A stretch of 64,000 nt of DNA from Plotosus lineatus (GCA_024760905.1 CM045731.1:52986501-53050500); one strand, 5' to 3'; positions 11,255 to 24,080 are shown, counted from the first letter of the stretch. Program-made: numbers and translations. Notes: generated by a model not told the origin, from the sequence alone.

Positions 11255-11335
11255 CTGTAGACGAACCTTGCTGTTCCAAATTGCCCGAAGGTGCGAGTAC
11301 GAATGGTTGTGCGTTTTCTTTGCAATGGCCTTTCA

Positions 11336-12025
11336 CCCTGTCTTAGTTACCACACCTTGATCGAGTGGCGGCTGACATGGCTGTCAGCATGATGCCCTTA
11401 ATTGGCAGGGAAGTGAGCATACATCATTTCCTCATGTGAGAGCTTGTCCAATGAGCTTGCACAGACCTCCAGTCGCGGTTGGCTGTGGATTCAAACATGT
11501 ACAAGCTGGATTTGAATGAGCAATCTCCAGGTTAAGTCACACATCTTATCGACTCGCCACATTTTAAAATCAGGACAGATGTGGGTGAGGTCCAAGTGCA
11601 GGTGCGAGCGAGTGCAAAAGCTGTGTATCGCGTCTCTTTAAACCCCATTTAAAGTTGAAGTAGAACTTGCAAGTTTGAATCCACATTGATGCCACAGCCA
11701 CCCGCAACCGGGCGTCCATGCAAGCTAATTGGCCGCACTCTAAATGTGAGGGAGGAACGGTGTATAGTCATTTCCCTGCCAGTCACAGAAATCACCCGCC
11801 AATCATGGGAGTCTTGCTAGCACCCATCTCGACCACCACTGGACAAAGGCAGGGGACTAAGACACAGTGAGAGGCCATCACAGGGCCAACACACACGTGC
11901 ACACACGTACAGCCACCTGTCCTTCAGCAAATATAAATATATAAATATAAAAATAGTAATATACTAAAAAGACATGCAACATAAAAGTAAATAAAATATC
12001 ATGTGAGAAGGTTCCAGCCAACAGG
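11336..12025. repeat. degenerate repeats of the second SINE family, intergenic
   Basis: Blocks resembling the ttccctgccactcacagcg SINE family appear in both orientations (for example aattggcagggaagtgagca near 11400 and atttccctgccagtcacag near 11770). The head-to-head arrangement suggests two old insertions. The stretch lies downstream of ddx19 and contains no gene. Confidence 0.5.
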
Positions 12026-12029
12026 AATG

Positions 12030-12082
12030 TTTATTGAATGTATCAGTAAACAACTTTAAAGTGCAGAACCCTGCAGAAAACA

Positions 12083-12115
<33 letters not shown>

Positions 12116-12821
12116 CAAATATTGCAGCAGGTGTGTCACCAAATTCACACGAATCCAAACATGTCATTTGCAAACCAAACCAAAGTGCATATTTATTCAA
12201 TTAACCAGGCAGAACACAATCGGAACTATTCCCAATTCTCTAGGAATATCTCAGCAAACTCAAAAATATATCAGAAAAAAATGAGTGCTACAATCCTGCA
12301 TTTGATTCATATCGGTTCCTTTTTTAACTCGACTCCTCAGGTCATCGTACTAATAACTTTTTCTCCCCTCACAGCTTTTCGGTTTAAGGCGTGTTTCAGT
12401 AGTAATGACCCTTAAGGAATGTGTTTCACACTTTGTTCCTCCGAAAATAATCTCAAAGTGCATTTTAATTCAACTCGTTTTGTTTTGGTGCCCGTGTGCT
12501 TTCCGAGCACACCCCAATGAGCCAAGTCCTTCACACACCAGAAGGTGTTCAGTTCACAGTAGAAAACAATACAGTGCTACGCCGATGGAAGTTAAAGCTG
12601 AATTCACAGAAAGTGCAACAACAACTAAAAACCTTTCAAAACATTATATAGTTTTATATACTTTTAAGGCTTTTTTTTTGGCAAAAGTTCAAGTTTGAAG
12701 CATTTTTCCTAACTGTAAGGTGATATAAGTAGGAGTAACCAGGCCGTTGGTTATAAACGAGAACCTTGCTGTCAGGATCAGTGTTTCCTGAGACAGGAGG
12801 GCACTTTCAATCTTCTTCCCC
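12030..12821 (-). other. ddx19 3'UTR and candidate poly(A) signals
   Basis: Downstream of the stop on the minus strand there is no coding content. AATAAA (plus-strand tttatt) occurs at 12030-12035 and another near 12190, so the transcript probably ends near one of these. A 29-base A run on the plus strand at about 12084-12113 lies inside it. Confidence 0.5.
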
Positions 12822-14168
12822 TCACTGTGTGATTTTTTCGATCTCATCAAGATCTTCTGCGTCCAGCCTGATGATTTTCTTATCTGCCACAGAAAGCACA
12901 ACATGAGCTTTTCACTGAAATCTCTTTCTCTGTATCTTTTTCCCCTCTCTGTTTTCACCCATTTTCCCTCTCTTCTTCCCTCTCTCTTTGCCCCATTCTT
13001 TTGCTCTCTCTACCCCATTATCCCTTTTCCTCCACCTTTTTCCTCTCCCTCTCTTACTGCTCTCTCTCCTTTCTTTCCTCTTTCACTTTTCTCTCTCTTT
13101 TCCTACCTCTTTATACCCCCTTTGATTCTCTCTTCCTCTCTCTTTGACAACTTACTGAAGTGCTCCTCGATGGCATGAAGCACATCCATGTTCCTTCTGC
13201 TGTCCACCATGTTGACAGCCAGGCCTCGCTTACCGAAGCGTCCCGTCCTGCCGATCCTGTGCAGGTAGGTCTCGTTATCTGGGTTGCTGTCTTTATCCAG
13301 GGGGAGGTCAAAGTTGATTACCACGGAAACCTGCTTTACGTCGATACCTGCCGAGTGCAAACCAGTCCTTCCTATCAGCACTTCCTATCATAACCACTTT
13401 CACTCTTGCCTAAACCCCCATATTTCTTTCAGAGCACGATATACAAGTCAAAGTCCCTATAAAAATTTCCCACAATGTCGCATTCAGGAAACATACTGTC
13501 ATACTCGCCTCTTGCACAAACATTAGTGGTTATCAGCACTTTCTCCTTGCCTTCCCGAAAGCGTGCAATGATGTCTGCTCTCTGCTCGACTGACAGTTCT
13601 CCGCTCAGCAGCGCCACTTGGTGACCCTCTGCTGACATGTTTTCTGCCAGCCAAATGGCTGTCCTCCGAGTCTGCAGTAAAAAAGATGGGTGGCACACCT
13701 GACTTGACTCATTTAATCAACTGATCTAGGTCTTCAGGCAGCTGATTGGTCAATCTGTGTGCTCTGTACAGAGACTGACCAATCAACTGGCCGAACACTC
13801 AGCTCAATTGATTAAATGAACCAAGTCAGGTGTGCTGCTGCTTGGTTGAAGCAAAAACCTGCAGCCACATGGCCCTTTGTGGCACGACTTTGACAACCCT
13901 GCTCTAAGCCCTTAAAATTCTTTTACATACATGGCAGAAGATCATGGCTTGTGTGATCGTGATGGCGCCATAGATGTTGCACAGTGCGCGGAACTTGTCC
14001 TGTGTGTTTTTGCACAGCACATAATACTGCTTGATGTTGTCCAGGGTCTCCTCCTCTCGCTTCAGTCGGATGATGTTGGGCTCGCAAATGATACGTTCGG
14101 CAAACTGCCACACCGATTCCTCAAAGGTCGCAGAGAAAAGCAGCATCTGGCAATCTTTGGGGAGCCTC
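12822..14168 (-). CDS. ddx19: ddx19 exons 9-12 (RecA-like domain 2)
   Basis: Exon 9 (14168-13931) carries motif III, SAT, and runs to AMIFCH. Exon 10 (13671-13509) carries [10 protein letters not shown] and ends in the first base of the Gly codon of motif V (ARGID). Exon 11 (13347-13156) completes motif V and carries motif [15 protein letters not shown]. Exon 12 (12883-12822) encodes [19 protein letters not shown] and the stop, like the human C-terminus. The donor after exon 10 is GCGAGT rather than GT. Confidence 0.94.
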
Positions 14169-17100
14169 CTGTCACCAGAGGACCAGATCACATGACTCAA
14201 TTTTTTCTTCTTCTTAATATTAGGACCAACCTGTACAGTATTTTACAAAATATACCAAGCTGGACACACCCCTCACCTCTGAATGCGGATGCTTTGATCT
14301 TGGTGACCCTGCATGGCGATCATGACGTCGGCCTCGTCCAGTACAAACACTCGGATCTTACTGGGATCCACCAGCCTTTTCTTAGTTAACCAGTCGGACA
14401 TGGTGCCTGGGGTACCGATCACGATCTGCTCCTGGATTTGCTTTCTTCCATCCACTGAGGAAATCACGCACATACACACACCTCCTTTATTTAAATGAAT
14501 CTCTTCAGAAAAGTAGCATATGGCTATTGGTGCAGGCCCTTACTTCTGTTGCCTCGAATAGCATAAGCAAGTTTCACCTCAGGGTAGAACTTGCCCATCT
14601 GCTCCACGACTTTACCGATCTGAAGAGCGAGCTCGTAGGTTGGTGCAACACACAGACACTGCAGAGGAGACATTACATTTACTATAAACCCAAATCCGCA
14701 CCTTCTGACCAACCAGAATCGAGCATTGACCACATTTAGCAGAAGCCCTTATCCACATCACGTTAGTTATTACTCTTATACAACTGAGCAATCAAGGGTT
14801 AAGGGCCTTGCTCAAGGGCCCAACATTGGCAGCATGAAGGTTCTCTATGCTCGTTTATGACCGGTCGACCCGACTACAGCTATGAGATCGGAGTCTTGTG
14901 AAGTTTAGCATCTTCCTATCCTGAGCTAATATGCTATGGTAGCTCAATCCTAGCTGCACCCCGGCTAACAATAAGCCCAGACGGAGTTCTCAGAGTCTCC
15001 GGCGCTTGGTTAGAAGTGGAAGGTTAGCACTTCCGGTCATACTGCTTGAAAATGTTCAGTCCCTGCGAAACAAAATGGACGAGCTTCATGCTCAGACTGC
15101 AGTGCAAAGGGATCTACAGGACTGCTCCATGCTGTGTTTCTGTGAAACATGGCTCAAGGAGAGTACAGCCGACGAGGCGATTGCACCAGCCGGCTACACA
15201 GCCTTCATCCCCTGCGATCCCAAGTGCCGGAGTCGTCGTTCGGCCAATTCCCGTCTGGGCTTATTGTTAGCCGGGGTGCGGCTAGCATTAAGCTACCATA
15301 GCATATTAGCTCAGGATAGGAAGGTGCTAAACTTCACAAGACTCCGAGCTCATAACTGTAATAGGGTCGACCAGTCACAGACGAGCATAGTGCAAAACAT
15401 GAACAAATAAAACAAATTAAAACAAACAAAGAAACAATTTGACTCTGAGAACTCTGCGACATCGCCCTCTAGGCAGTGCCATCTTCGAGACGTCACTCCA
15501 AGTTCAATGTAAAAGGACATGAAGCGTAATAAAGATTATCCTTTTGGTATAGTTTGTTAAACATGCTACAGAACATAAAATCTCATGCACAAACATTCTA
15601 AACATTAACTTAGGTACTGTACTGGAATAATAATTGAAAAAGACTTTAATACCCGTGCTTTACAACAGTATATGCTGTACAATGTTTATATTTTGTCATC
15701 AATAAATATAACAGTGGCGGCACGGTGGCATAGTGGTTAGCACATCCGCCTCACAGCAAGAAGGCCTGGGTTCGATTCCTGGCCTGGGTATTTCTGTGTG
15801 GAGTTTGTGTGTCCTCCCTGTGCTTGCGTGGGTTTCCTCCCACAGTCCAAAGACATGCACAGTAGGTTAATTGGCCGTTCTAAATTGTCCATGACTTGGA
15901 GAGGGATGGGCGCCGCCAGGCCAAAATCAGCCCAAGTCTCGCCATGAAGGCGCCCCAACGACATGCCCGGATGTTAAGGGATAAGTGAGTGAAATATAAC
16001 AGTAAAAATTGAAAAGTTTTTCTTAATCATTACTAACTACATTTTACTACATTAATACCGTAGTAAGACTGTCTATAGAATGTGTTTGAGAAGGATATTT
16101 TCGCACATGTAATAGAGACACAGTATTTTACTTCCACTTGCTCATTCGCGCATGTAATATGATACATGGGGTTTTACTTCCGGGCACAGAACTCACGGAT
16201 TATCTTCATTCGTGGGAGGGGCCGGAACCGAACCCCCGCAAATATCATACATAAAATATACTCACCTGTGTCCACTTGCTCGCCGGGTCGACGTGGGTCA
16301 GCATGGCCAGAACAAAGGCGGCGGTTTTCCCCGTACCAGACTGCGACTGAGCGATCAGATTCTGAGGCCTGTAACCACACAGAACACACATTTATATCAA
16401 ACATAGAATCAGGAGAACTTACAAGCATCAAGTTCATGATGAGCAAGTGTTTATGCCAAAACAATAAAATTTTAGTCTAATTGGTGCAACAGAAGTGTTG
16501 ATGAAATGCTTCATTTTAAAAATTATAGCTTTATTAATGCATGGCATTAATACTCACGTTGCGCCACCTAACAATGTACATTTATTTACTTTATCAAATT
16601 CTGTTCATTATCATAATACCAGATCTGTATCTTCTGGAAACTTTTACTTAAAACCCTCTAGATTGTCGCAACAAGCCAATGCCTTTTGGGTGTTAAATTA
16701 TGGAATAAAATCCCTAAATTACATTTCGAGAGAAAGGAAGAAACATATTCAAAAACAACGTCAATCGCATACTTCTTAGGGTGATGGAGACTGAGGTGAG
16801 ATACGTTGATATTTCTAATCTGATAAATTTATTTTCTGATATTTGTGAATTGTACAATTGATATTGGTATTCTATTTCCTTTTCTTTGTTCAACAGTATG
16901 TTGTACAGTAAAATTATATTTGTTTTCTTTCCCATTCACTTTTTCTGAACAACCTTTTCCCTTGATCTTTTAAGGAAACTGCTTGAAAATAAATGCAAAT
17001 AACAACAAACCAAATATGAAAAATAGAGTGTACAGGATAATATATTTTGTGAAAACCATCCCGCCTCGATAAGTTTTTGCAGGATGGCTTTACCTGTTTA

Positions 17101-20100
17101 CCTGTAGCTATTCGATTTACAATAAATAAATTGAATTGAAGGAAGTTGGTCTCTGTTCTTCCTATCATCTAAACCCCCGCCCCCATTTAAAACATTCAAC
17201 CACACATCTCAGGTCAGAGTTATATTTTGTGCATGAAAATGAAATGCCTTCAAGCACAGATCAGCGGTCGGCTCAGATGCGTAGGTAGAAACAGCGCTCA
17301 CGGTTCCGCCAGCATCATCGGCAGCGCCATCTCCTGAATTTTTGAAGGTCTGTTGAAGCCCAATCCATAGACCCCCTGCAGCAGCTGCGGTTTGCTGTAA
17401 CACAGTGTTTATCAGGGGTTTGATTCTGCCAGTGCGAGTGAGAATACAGAGCATTTCTCCTCCAGTACTCGGTATGAATTTGTATCCTAGCACTGAGGAA
17501 GTGCAATGCTACTCACAGTCGCAGCTCTTCAAAGGTTTTGATTGAGTAGAGCGGTGAATTCGGGTCCCTCTGCAGCACCTCCACCTGGTTCGAGTTGTTG
17601 ACCAAACTGTTCTGGATTAATTTATTAAGAAGAGACTGCATAGCTCTGTCCTCTAAAACATCAACACAAAAAACACATCAAAATAAATAAACAAACACCA
17701 ATTTACTTTGATGTACAGATATCTAATCGATCTAAGTGATGAATTACATCATAGAACATTTTCCTGATCTCAGATTTTATCATGATGACGATTATTTTTA
17801 AAAGCATATGCTTTGTTGAATGCTTTCTTATTCTCTCAGATACATTATATACACACAGTTGGGAGTTTTATCCCAGTTTTTACAGCATGATCTAGAAGTG
17901 CACCGCCCACTACCGATGCGGTTTACCTTCCCAGTATTACTGCACCACATTTATAGTAATCCCACTTATTTTGCGGTTAATGGGGACCAGTCGCCCCCCT
18001 GCGAAATGTGAAAAACCGCAAAATGACTTCTGCCACTTCTTAAGGACACCCACCCACCTATATATTATATCAAATTTATATAGAAGTTAATTTTAAAGTG
18101 TTCTATGCATTTTAATGTCATACAGGCAACGTGTATTAATATATAAATAAATTATACACCTTATAATGACAATAAATATATAAATACTGTATAACAATCC
18201 TTATAAATAACAAATCCACAGCCACGTCGAGTAGGAGAATCACTGGCGGCACTAGTGCTTGAATGCGACTCGTCAGCGCCTCCAGCGCCTTTGCTTTACA
18301 GTAGCACGTATCATGTTAGTGTCCAAACTCACATTATTTTTATGGCAGTCCGTAATCGACAACGATAAGGCATTTTCCATTTTCACACCAGCCTTATTGC
18401 ACTCTTACTGTTATGGTCTGTGCTAGTTGGTGGTGTTTAACTCCTCTCTCTCTCCGCATACACTGGTGAGGAGTGTAGTTGTTACCCACAGGCGAAATGC
18501 AGAGAGCGCACCTGAATTCACTCAGCCATCAGCACGCTAGTGGAGCTCCGTGCTCGATATATTTTCTCTTCCTACTTCTTAAAGAAGCGCACAGTCGACT
18601 CGTTAATGCCGTAATGACGAGCCACAAACGCAAAACTTCACCCTTCTTTTAATAAATCTAGAAGTTTAACTTTCTTATTAACTGTCATCATTTTTCTTTT
18701 TCAGTTCACTAGATGATCTTCCTGTTCCGCCGGGAGCATATCAGTCGGACTCAAAAATGCAGGGGACCAAGTACGATGAAACAAAGATTTTTATTGAGCT
18801 CAGGGGAAGCACAGAGGTGCAGGAAAAATCGTGTTCACCGAAGTGGTGAGGGAAAAACACAAAAACCAAAATCACTGGGAGTGTCGAGCATGGAGCTCCT
18901 CCGGCGCACTGATGGCTGAGTGAATTCAGGTGCGCTGTCTGGATTTCACCTGTGGGTAACAGCCTCGCCAGTGTATACAGAGAGAGAGAAAGTTAAACGC
19001 CGCCAACTAGCACAGACCAAAACACTTCCTGGGCATTTTGGGGCCATTTTCAAGGCCTTAGCATAATACTGTATACTTACGAGCACTGTCTGTCTTCCTT
19101 TCGGCTTTTTCCCTTTTACTCGGGAGTCGCCACAGCGAATCAACTGATTCGCATGTTTGATTTGGCAGAGGTTTTTACGTCGGATGCCCTTCCTGTCACA
19201 ATCCTTTTAGCAAGGGACAGAAACACGCTGACGACTTTGCAGCTACTCTTTACGAAAGTCAGCAATGGTTCTTTTACATGCCTCTCGCCATAGGCAGTGA
19301 CAGACATGGCCCGCCTTTGATAACCCAGTTAGCCGCACTGGGAGGGACAGTGACAACCTTGTGGAGAGTGGGACTTGAACCCCCAACCTTTGGATCAGCG
19401 ATCCAGCGCCCTATACCACTAGACCACCACTGCCCTAACAGTACTTACGAGCACAAAGAGAGAAAAACTTAGGCGCTTGGCTGGAGAACTACTGATATGT
19501 GGCGTAGACAGACTAACAATGAGGCTCGAACAAAAAGCAGGCATGTGATTTGACCATCAGCAAAATATCTGAAAATCAGCCAGGGTCTTCGCGCCCCCAC
19601 CCCGAAGCTCCTCCCCTGAAGCTCCTCGGTTTTAAACCTTTCAGAAGGGGGAAAAGGCTATTTCATGACACTGAAAGAGCTCTAGAAAGTTTAATTTCTA
19701 ATCTACATATACATAATGTACCTCAACTTGTGGATTTATCATGTGGGATTCCAACACTAATAAAAGTGTCACAGTCACAAATCAAATAGTGACTCTTATA
19801 GATATGTCCTGCCTCACAACACTATTATCAACAGTCATTGTCTGTAAACACAATCTGGAAACAAACTATACACATGACATGCGATACATGACAAGTTTTT
19901 TTTAATTAATGTTTATTTGTCTTTAGTGCTTTAGCATGGCACTTTCTTGCTTCCTGCAGCCTGAACTGTCCTTCTGGAGGCCGCCTTAGAAAGTTTGTTG
20001 TCCTGGATGCTGAGGCGTTTCGGTCGAGTCTCAGATTCATAGTTTTACATTTCCAATATTAATGAGCTAATTACACGAGCACACACTCCCACTGCTGTTT

Positions 20101-23100
20101 AGAAACACTGAATAACAATGCCTATTTACATAAGTTAATTACGAAAAACTGGTGAGTTAATGCGGCAATAATTTATTTATTCTAAACAGCACAAAAATGA
20201 TTCAGTGACCATAGAGTCGGCTCATTTGAAGTTCATTCGGAGTAAACACGTGAACGTCCTACACCTAAAACATGCATGCATTCACAATAATTTGAAAAAT
20301 ATAAACAGAAACTAGACAACAAAACTCTCAAACATACCTCAAAATTAACTACTCGATCGGCGACAGAAACTGGTTGTTTCACTGGGTCTTTTCTTTGCAC
20401 AGATGTTTCTGGTCGAACAGCAAACCAAGGGTTAAGTCCATAGGGTTCTGGAATCTTCCGGCAATTGAATAATTTGTTTTCTTTAATTCCAGTCTTTTGA
20501 CATGTTTCTTGCTTTTCGCATGGCTGTCAAACGGTTTAAAGACCCTTCCACCGTAGTGGATAGTGTCTTTACAGCATATACACAACGCGTACATCTACGT
20601 ACATGTTTCAACATCAGCCAATCATCAGCCAATCAACATCAACCAATCAGCAACAACGTTTCAAGAGAGGTCATAACGTCATGGTCTTAAGTAAGGTCTC
20701 AAGAGAGGTCATTTTATGCAGAACTCGGAACGGAATAAAAGCGGAAAAAGGTTATTTTGACATACTGTGTTCGGCTTGTTTTTTTTTTTTTACTGGGCCA
20801 ATGAAAAAATCGGAATTCCGATATTTCGCGGAAGAATCACATGCCTGAGAAAGACAGGAAGCCCCATGTGTTGGATGCTGGGAAATATAATCTCGACCAA
20901 TCAGCTTGCTGGATTCACAGCCAATCAGAGAACACTCAAGTCAAGCAGGAGAACAGAGCACATTGGGTTGAGTAGTTGAATGGAGTGCACGTGAATTTTG
21001 AGTACTGTACTGTAATCTTTAATTTTTTTAATTTCCTGATGGAAAATTCCTCAATATTGGGGGGATGCGAAGTAAGAAACGCAAAGTGGCGGGGGATTAC
21101 TGTATACTGCTGGGTGGACAGATGCACACCTTTGGTTAAGACCTTTCCGAGGGGTCTTAGCACGAACCTACAACTACACCACCGGCATCGACTCTATCAG
21201 CATAAATCTAACACAAAAAGACCCCGAGAGAAAAATAAATTCCAGTTGGTTGACTTTAAAAGCAGGCAAAGAGAAAACACTCACCTTTTTCTTCATCATC
21301 TGACTTATCATCATCTGTAGGATGTTCCGTCTCTAAATATAAAAGAAAGCACACATCAACCCTGAGAACTACTCTTCACCAACAACAATGAAACACAACT
21401 GAAGTGTGTAAGCGATAAGCGATTACCTTTAGCGGTCGGGATGACTCGCCTGTCTCTCATCTCTAGAAATCCACACTGTTCCGAAGAAATCACACACAGG
21501 ACAAGAACAATATAGAACAGTGGCTAGTTACTGTGAATCTAAACACTTAGATGGAAAATATGTTCGAAAAGAAATCAGAACACTCTCCTCTACTTACAAA
21601 ATCCTCTGGGTATGAAAACTCCAGGTTATGAAAAACAATTTCCTAAATTTTCATCCTCTTTTTACGAAAAACCCTCTTTTTACGAAAAGCGCCAAACGCA
21701 CCATTCAAAATTCAAACAATGCGTGAGTTGCTCTCTCATTGGCTGTCTCCCAACATCCCGCCCCGCTGGCCTCCCATTGGCCAGGAGGCAGCTGAACTGT
21801 ACCCATACTTCCTGTACCCATACTTCCTGTTTGTCACATGTGTGAGAGAGGAGAGTTGAACAGGAATGGTGGCTTGTGAGTTCTTTTTGAAAGATCATTG
21901 CTGTGTTATATTTCGTTATCCATCATGGACCCGGAAAATACTGAAAAGCAGAAATACAGTGACGGAGGCGATTATTTCGGCACGATATTGAAGCAGAAGG
22001 AGCATGGAAACGAAGTGCTCCGTGAGACAAGACCTCCGATCTCGCAAGGAAGCAAGTTAATATTGAATCAGGACCCCTGATCTTTCAAACAGGTACTGTA
22101 ATTCCATTTTAAAGTTTACTTACTTACTTACTTAAAATACAACATCCCGTCCATTTAAACATTTAAATACAATTTCATTGTCAGCTCCAGGCCGCGTGTG
22201 GGCAGAGCCCGCATTCGGCAAAACACACCAGAGAGTTTTGCGTGTGTGTGTGTGTGAGAGAGAGAGATAGAGACAGTGCGTGTGTGTGTGTGAGAGAGAG
22301 AGAGAGACTGCCTACAGAGTCAGTCAGAGATGAAAGGAGGCGTTCTTTACTCTCTTTCGAGAGAGCACATTGCAGCTTATTTTTCGTTTTTTAAGTTCTT
22401 TAATTCAGTAAATGTTTAATAAATGTGGCGCGCTCCGCTGAATGTGAGCAAAACGCACCTCATCCAGACCTCCGATCCCTCAAGGATACAAGTTAAAGTT
22501 GAGTTTGGACCTCTGATCTGTCAAGCAGGGAATGCGCTTTGAATTCCCCATCTTAAAATTCTCCGGCGTCCTGCGTGTGGGCGGAGCCCACATTCAGCGC
22601 AGCGCGCCACAACACACATTTAATGTGTACTGTATTGTGTGTGTATGAGACAGAGAGAGAGAGAGAGAGTGTTGTGTGTGTGTGTTAATAAAAAATGTTT
22701 AATAATGGCTTAATAAATAAATGTTAATAAAATGGTTTAATATGTTAATGTAAAAGGTTTACTGTAATAAATAATTTTCTTTTAACACATATTTCATGCA
22801 TATTTCATACAAAATTGGTGTACTTTTATCATTTTTAAAGGGTTTATGGGGTAGTCTTGGAACAAATCAGGCGTTTTACATGTAAAATGCGCCTCTACTT
22901 ATGAAACCTTCACGTCACGAAAAAGGCGCTGGAACAGATTCATTTCGTAAGTAGAGGGCCAACTGTAAAAAGAAAGAAAATGATACTTAGAAAATTACAC
23001 ATCCAGTATTACAGTACAGAATTATACAGGACTGTGAATTACACAATATATGTATGTTTGTATACAAACATATATTTATTAATTCTTTAGGTTCTGTAAT

Positions 23101-24026
23101 TAATAAAAATAATAAACTATAAAACACAGTATAATTATTGATGCAGCTGAAAATAAACAACCTAGTAAAATAATGTCTGATTATATGGCCTTTATATAAA
23201 CTTTCTTTTTAAAACTGAACTATAAGCACAGTACAAGCAACAGATTTTATATTAAAATATTTTACTTTCATATTCTAAATGTAAACGATGAGAAAAGACA
23301 GTTTTAATTATAACCATTACCCAGGTCTGAGCCTTACTCAAATCACTTCCTAATATAAATAAATTGATTTTTATTTATTCTTTTAAAAAAAGTTTAAAAT
23401 TTATCATAATGTAGAGAAATACCAAGCGGGAGGGGGGCAGTGGTGGTCCAGTGGTATAGGGCGCTGGATCGCTGATCCAACGGTTGGGGGTTCGAGTCCC
23501 ACTCTCCACAAGGTTGTCACTGCCCCCCCCCCAACCAGTGCAGCTAACTGGGTTATCAAAGGTGGGCCATGTCTGTCACTGTCTATGGTGAGAGGCATGT
23601 AAAAGAACCATTGCTGACTTTCGTAAAGAGTAGCTGCAAAGGCGTCAGTGTGTTTCTGTCCCTTGCTAAAAAGGGTTGTGACAGGAAGGGCATCCGACGT
23701 AAAAACCTCTGCCAAATCAAACGTGCAAATCAGATGATTCGCTGTGGCGACTCATGAGTAAAAGGGAAAAAGCCAAGCGCTCGAATCTACAGTGCAGTCC
23801 GTCAGCTTCAGTCGTGCTGGAGCCGGGATGATTTTCACCACAAGATGGCGTTATTGATTAATTTTCATCAATAAAATTCAGAATTATTCTATTTAGAACA
23901 ATTCAGTCAAAATTGGCACAAGCGTTGATTTGTTTCATTACAGTAGTAATATGTGTGTGTGTGCGTTACACTACATAAATCAGTTTTATGTATATTTAAT
24001 TATCAAATATTTATTTTATTTCTTAT

Positions 24027-24080
<54 letters not shown>

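Larger units (their letters stand above)
10190..11335 (+). mobile_element. V-SINE-like element, split by a hAT insertion
   Basis: The left part (10190-10362) has a tRNA-like head and the V-SINE core (tggagtttgcacgt ... cctcccacagtccaaa). The right part (11263-11335) continues with ttgctgttccaaattgccc and the gaatggttgtgcg block. The two halves are separated by a hAT element with a perfect 8-bp duplication. Confidence 0.8.
17954..21102 (-). mobile_element. Tigger/pogo DNA transposon, ~3.1 kb, degraded, in ddx19 intron 3
   Basis: The terminal inverted repeats are tagtaatcccacttattttg on the left and, read inward from the right, cagtaatcccccgccacttt. They are flanked by TA at 17952-17953 and 21103-21104. 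It inserted into an older SINE (left part near 17895, right part from 21105); the unbroken target is seen in the sister copy at 25890-26190. Inside are a transposase relic (18561-18691, minus), a pair of inverted ~145-bp arms (18411-18557 and 18883-19024) and a younger SINE (19087-19441). Confidence 0.85.

Noticed and set aside
20379..20594. Minus-strand 71-codon ORF with a C2H2-like pattern (CICC ... HAKSKKH)
   Set aside because: It resembles a BED/hAT zinc finger only loosely, is short, lies inside the degraded Tigger region and has no supporting partner domain.
23433..23510. tRNA gene
   Set aside because: A and B boxes are present but no cloverleaf closes, and the sequence continues into the SINE body; the same holds for the other SINE heads.
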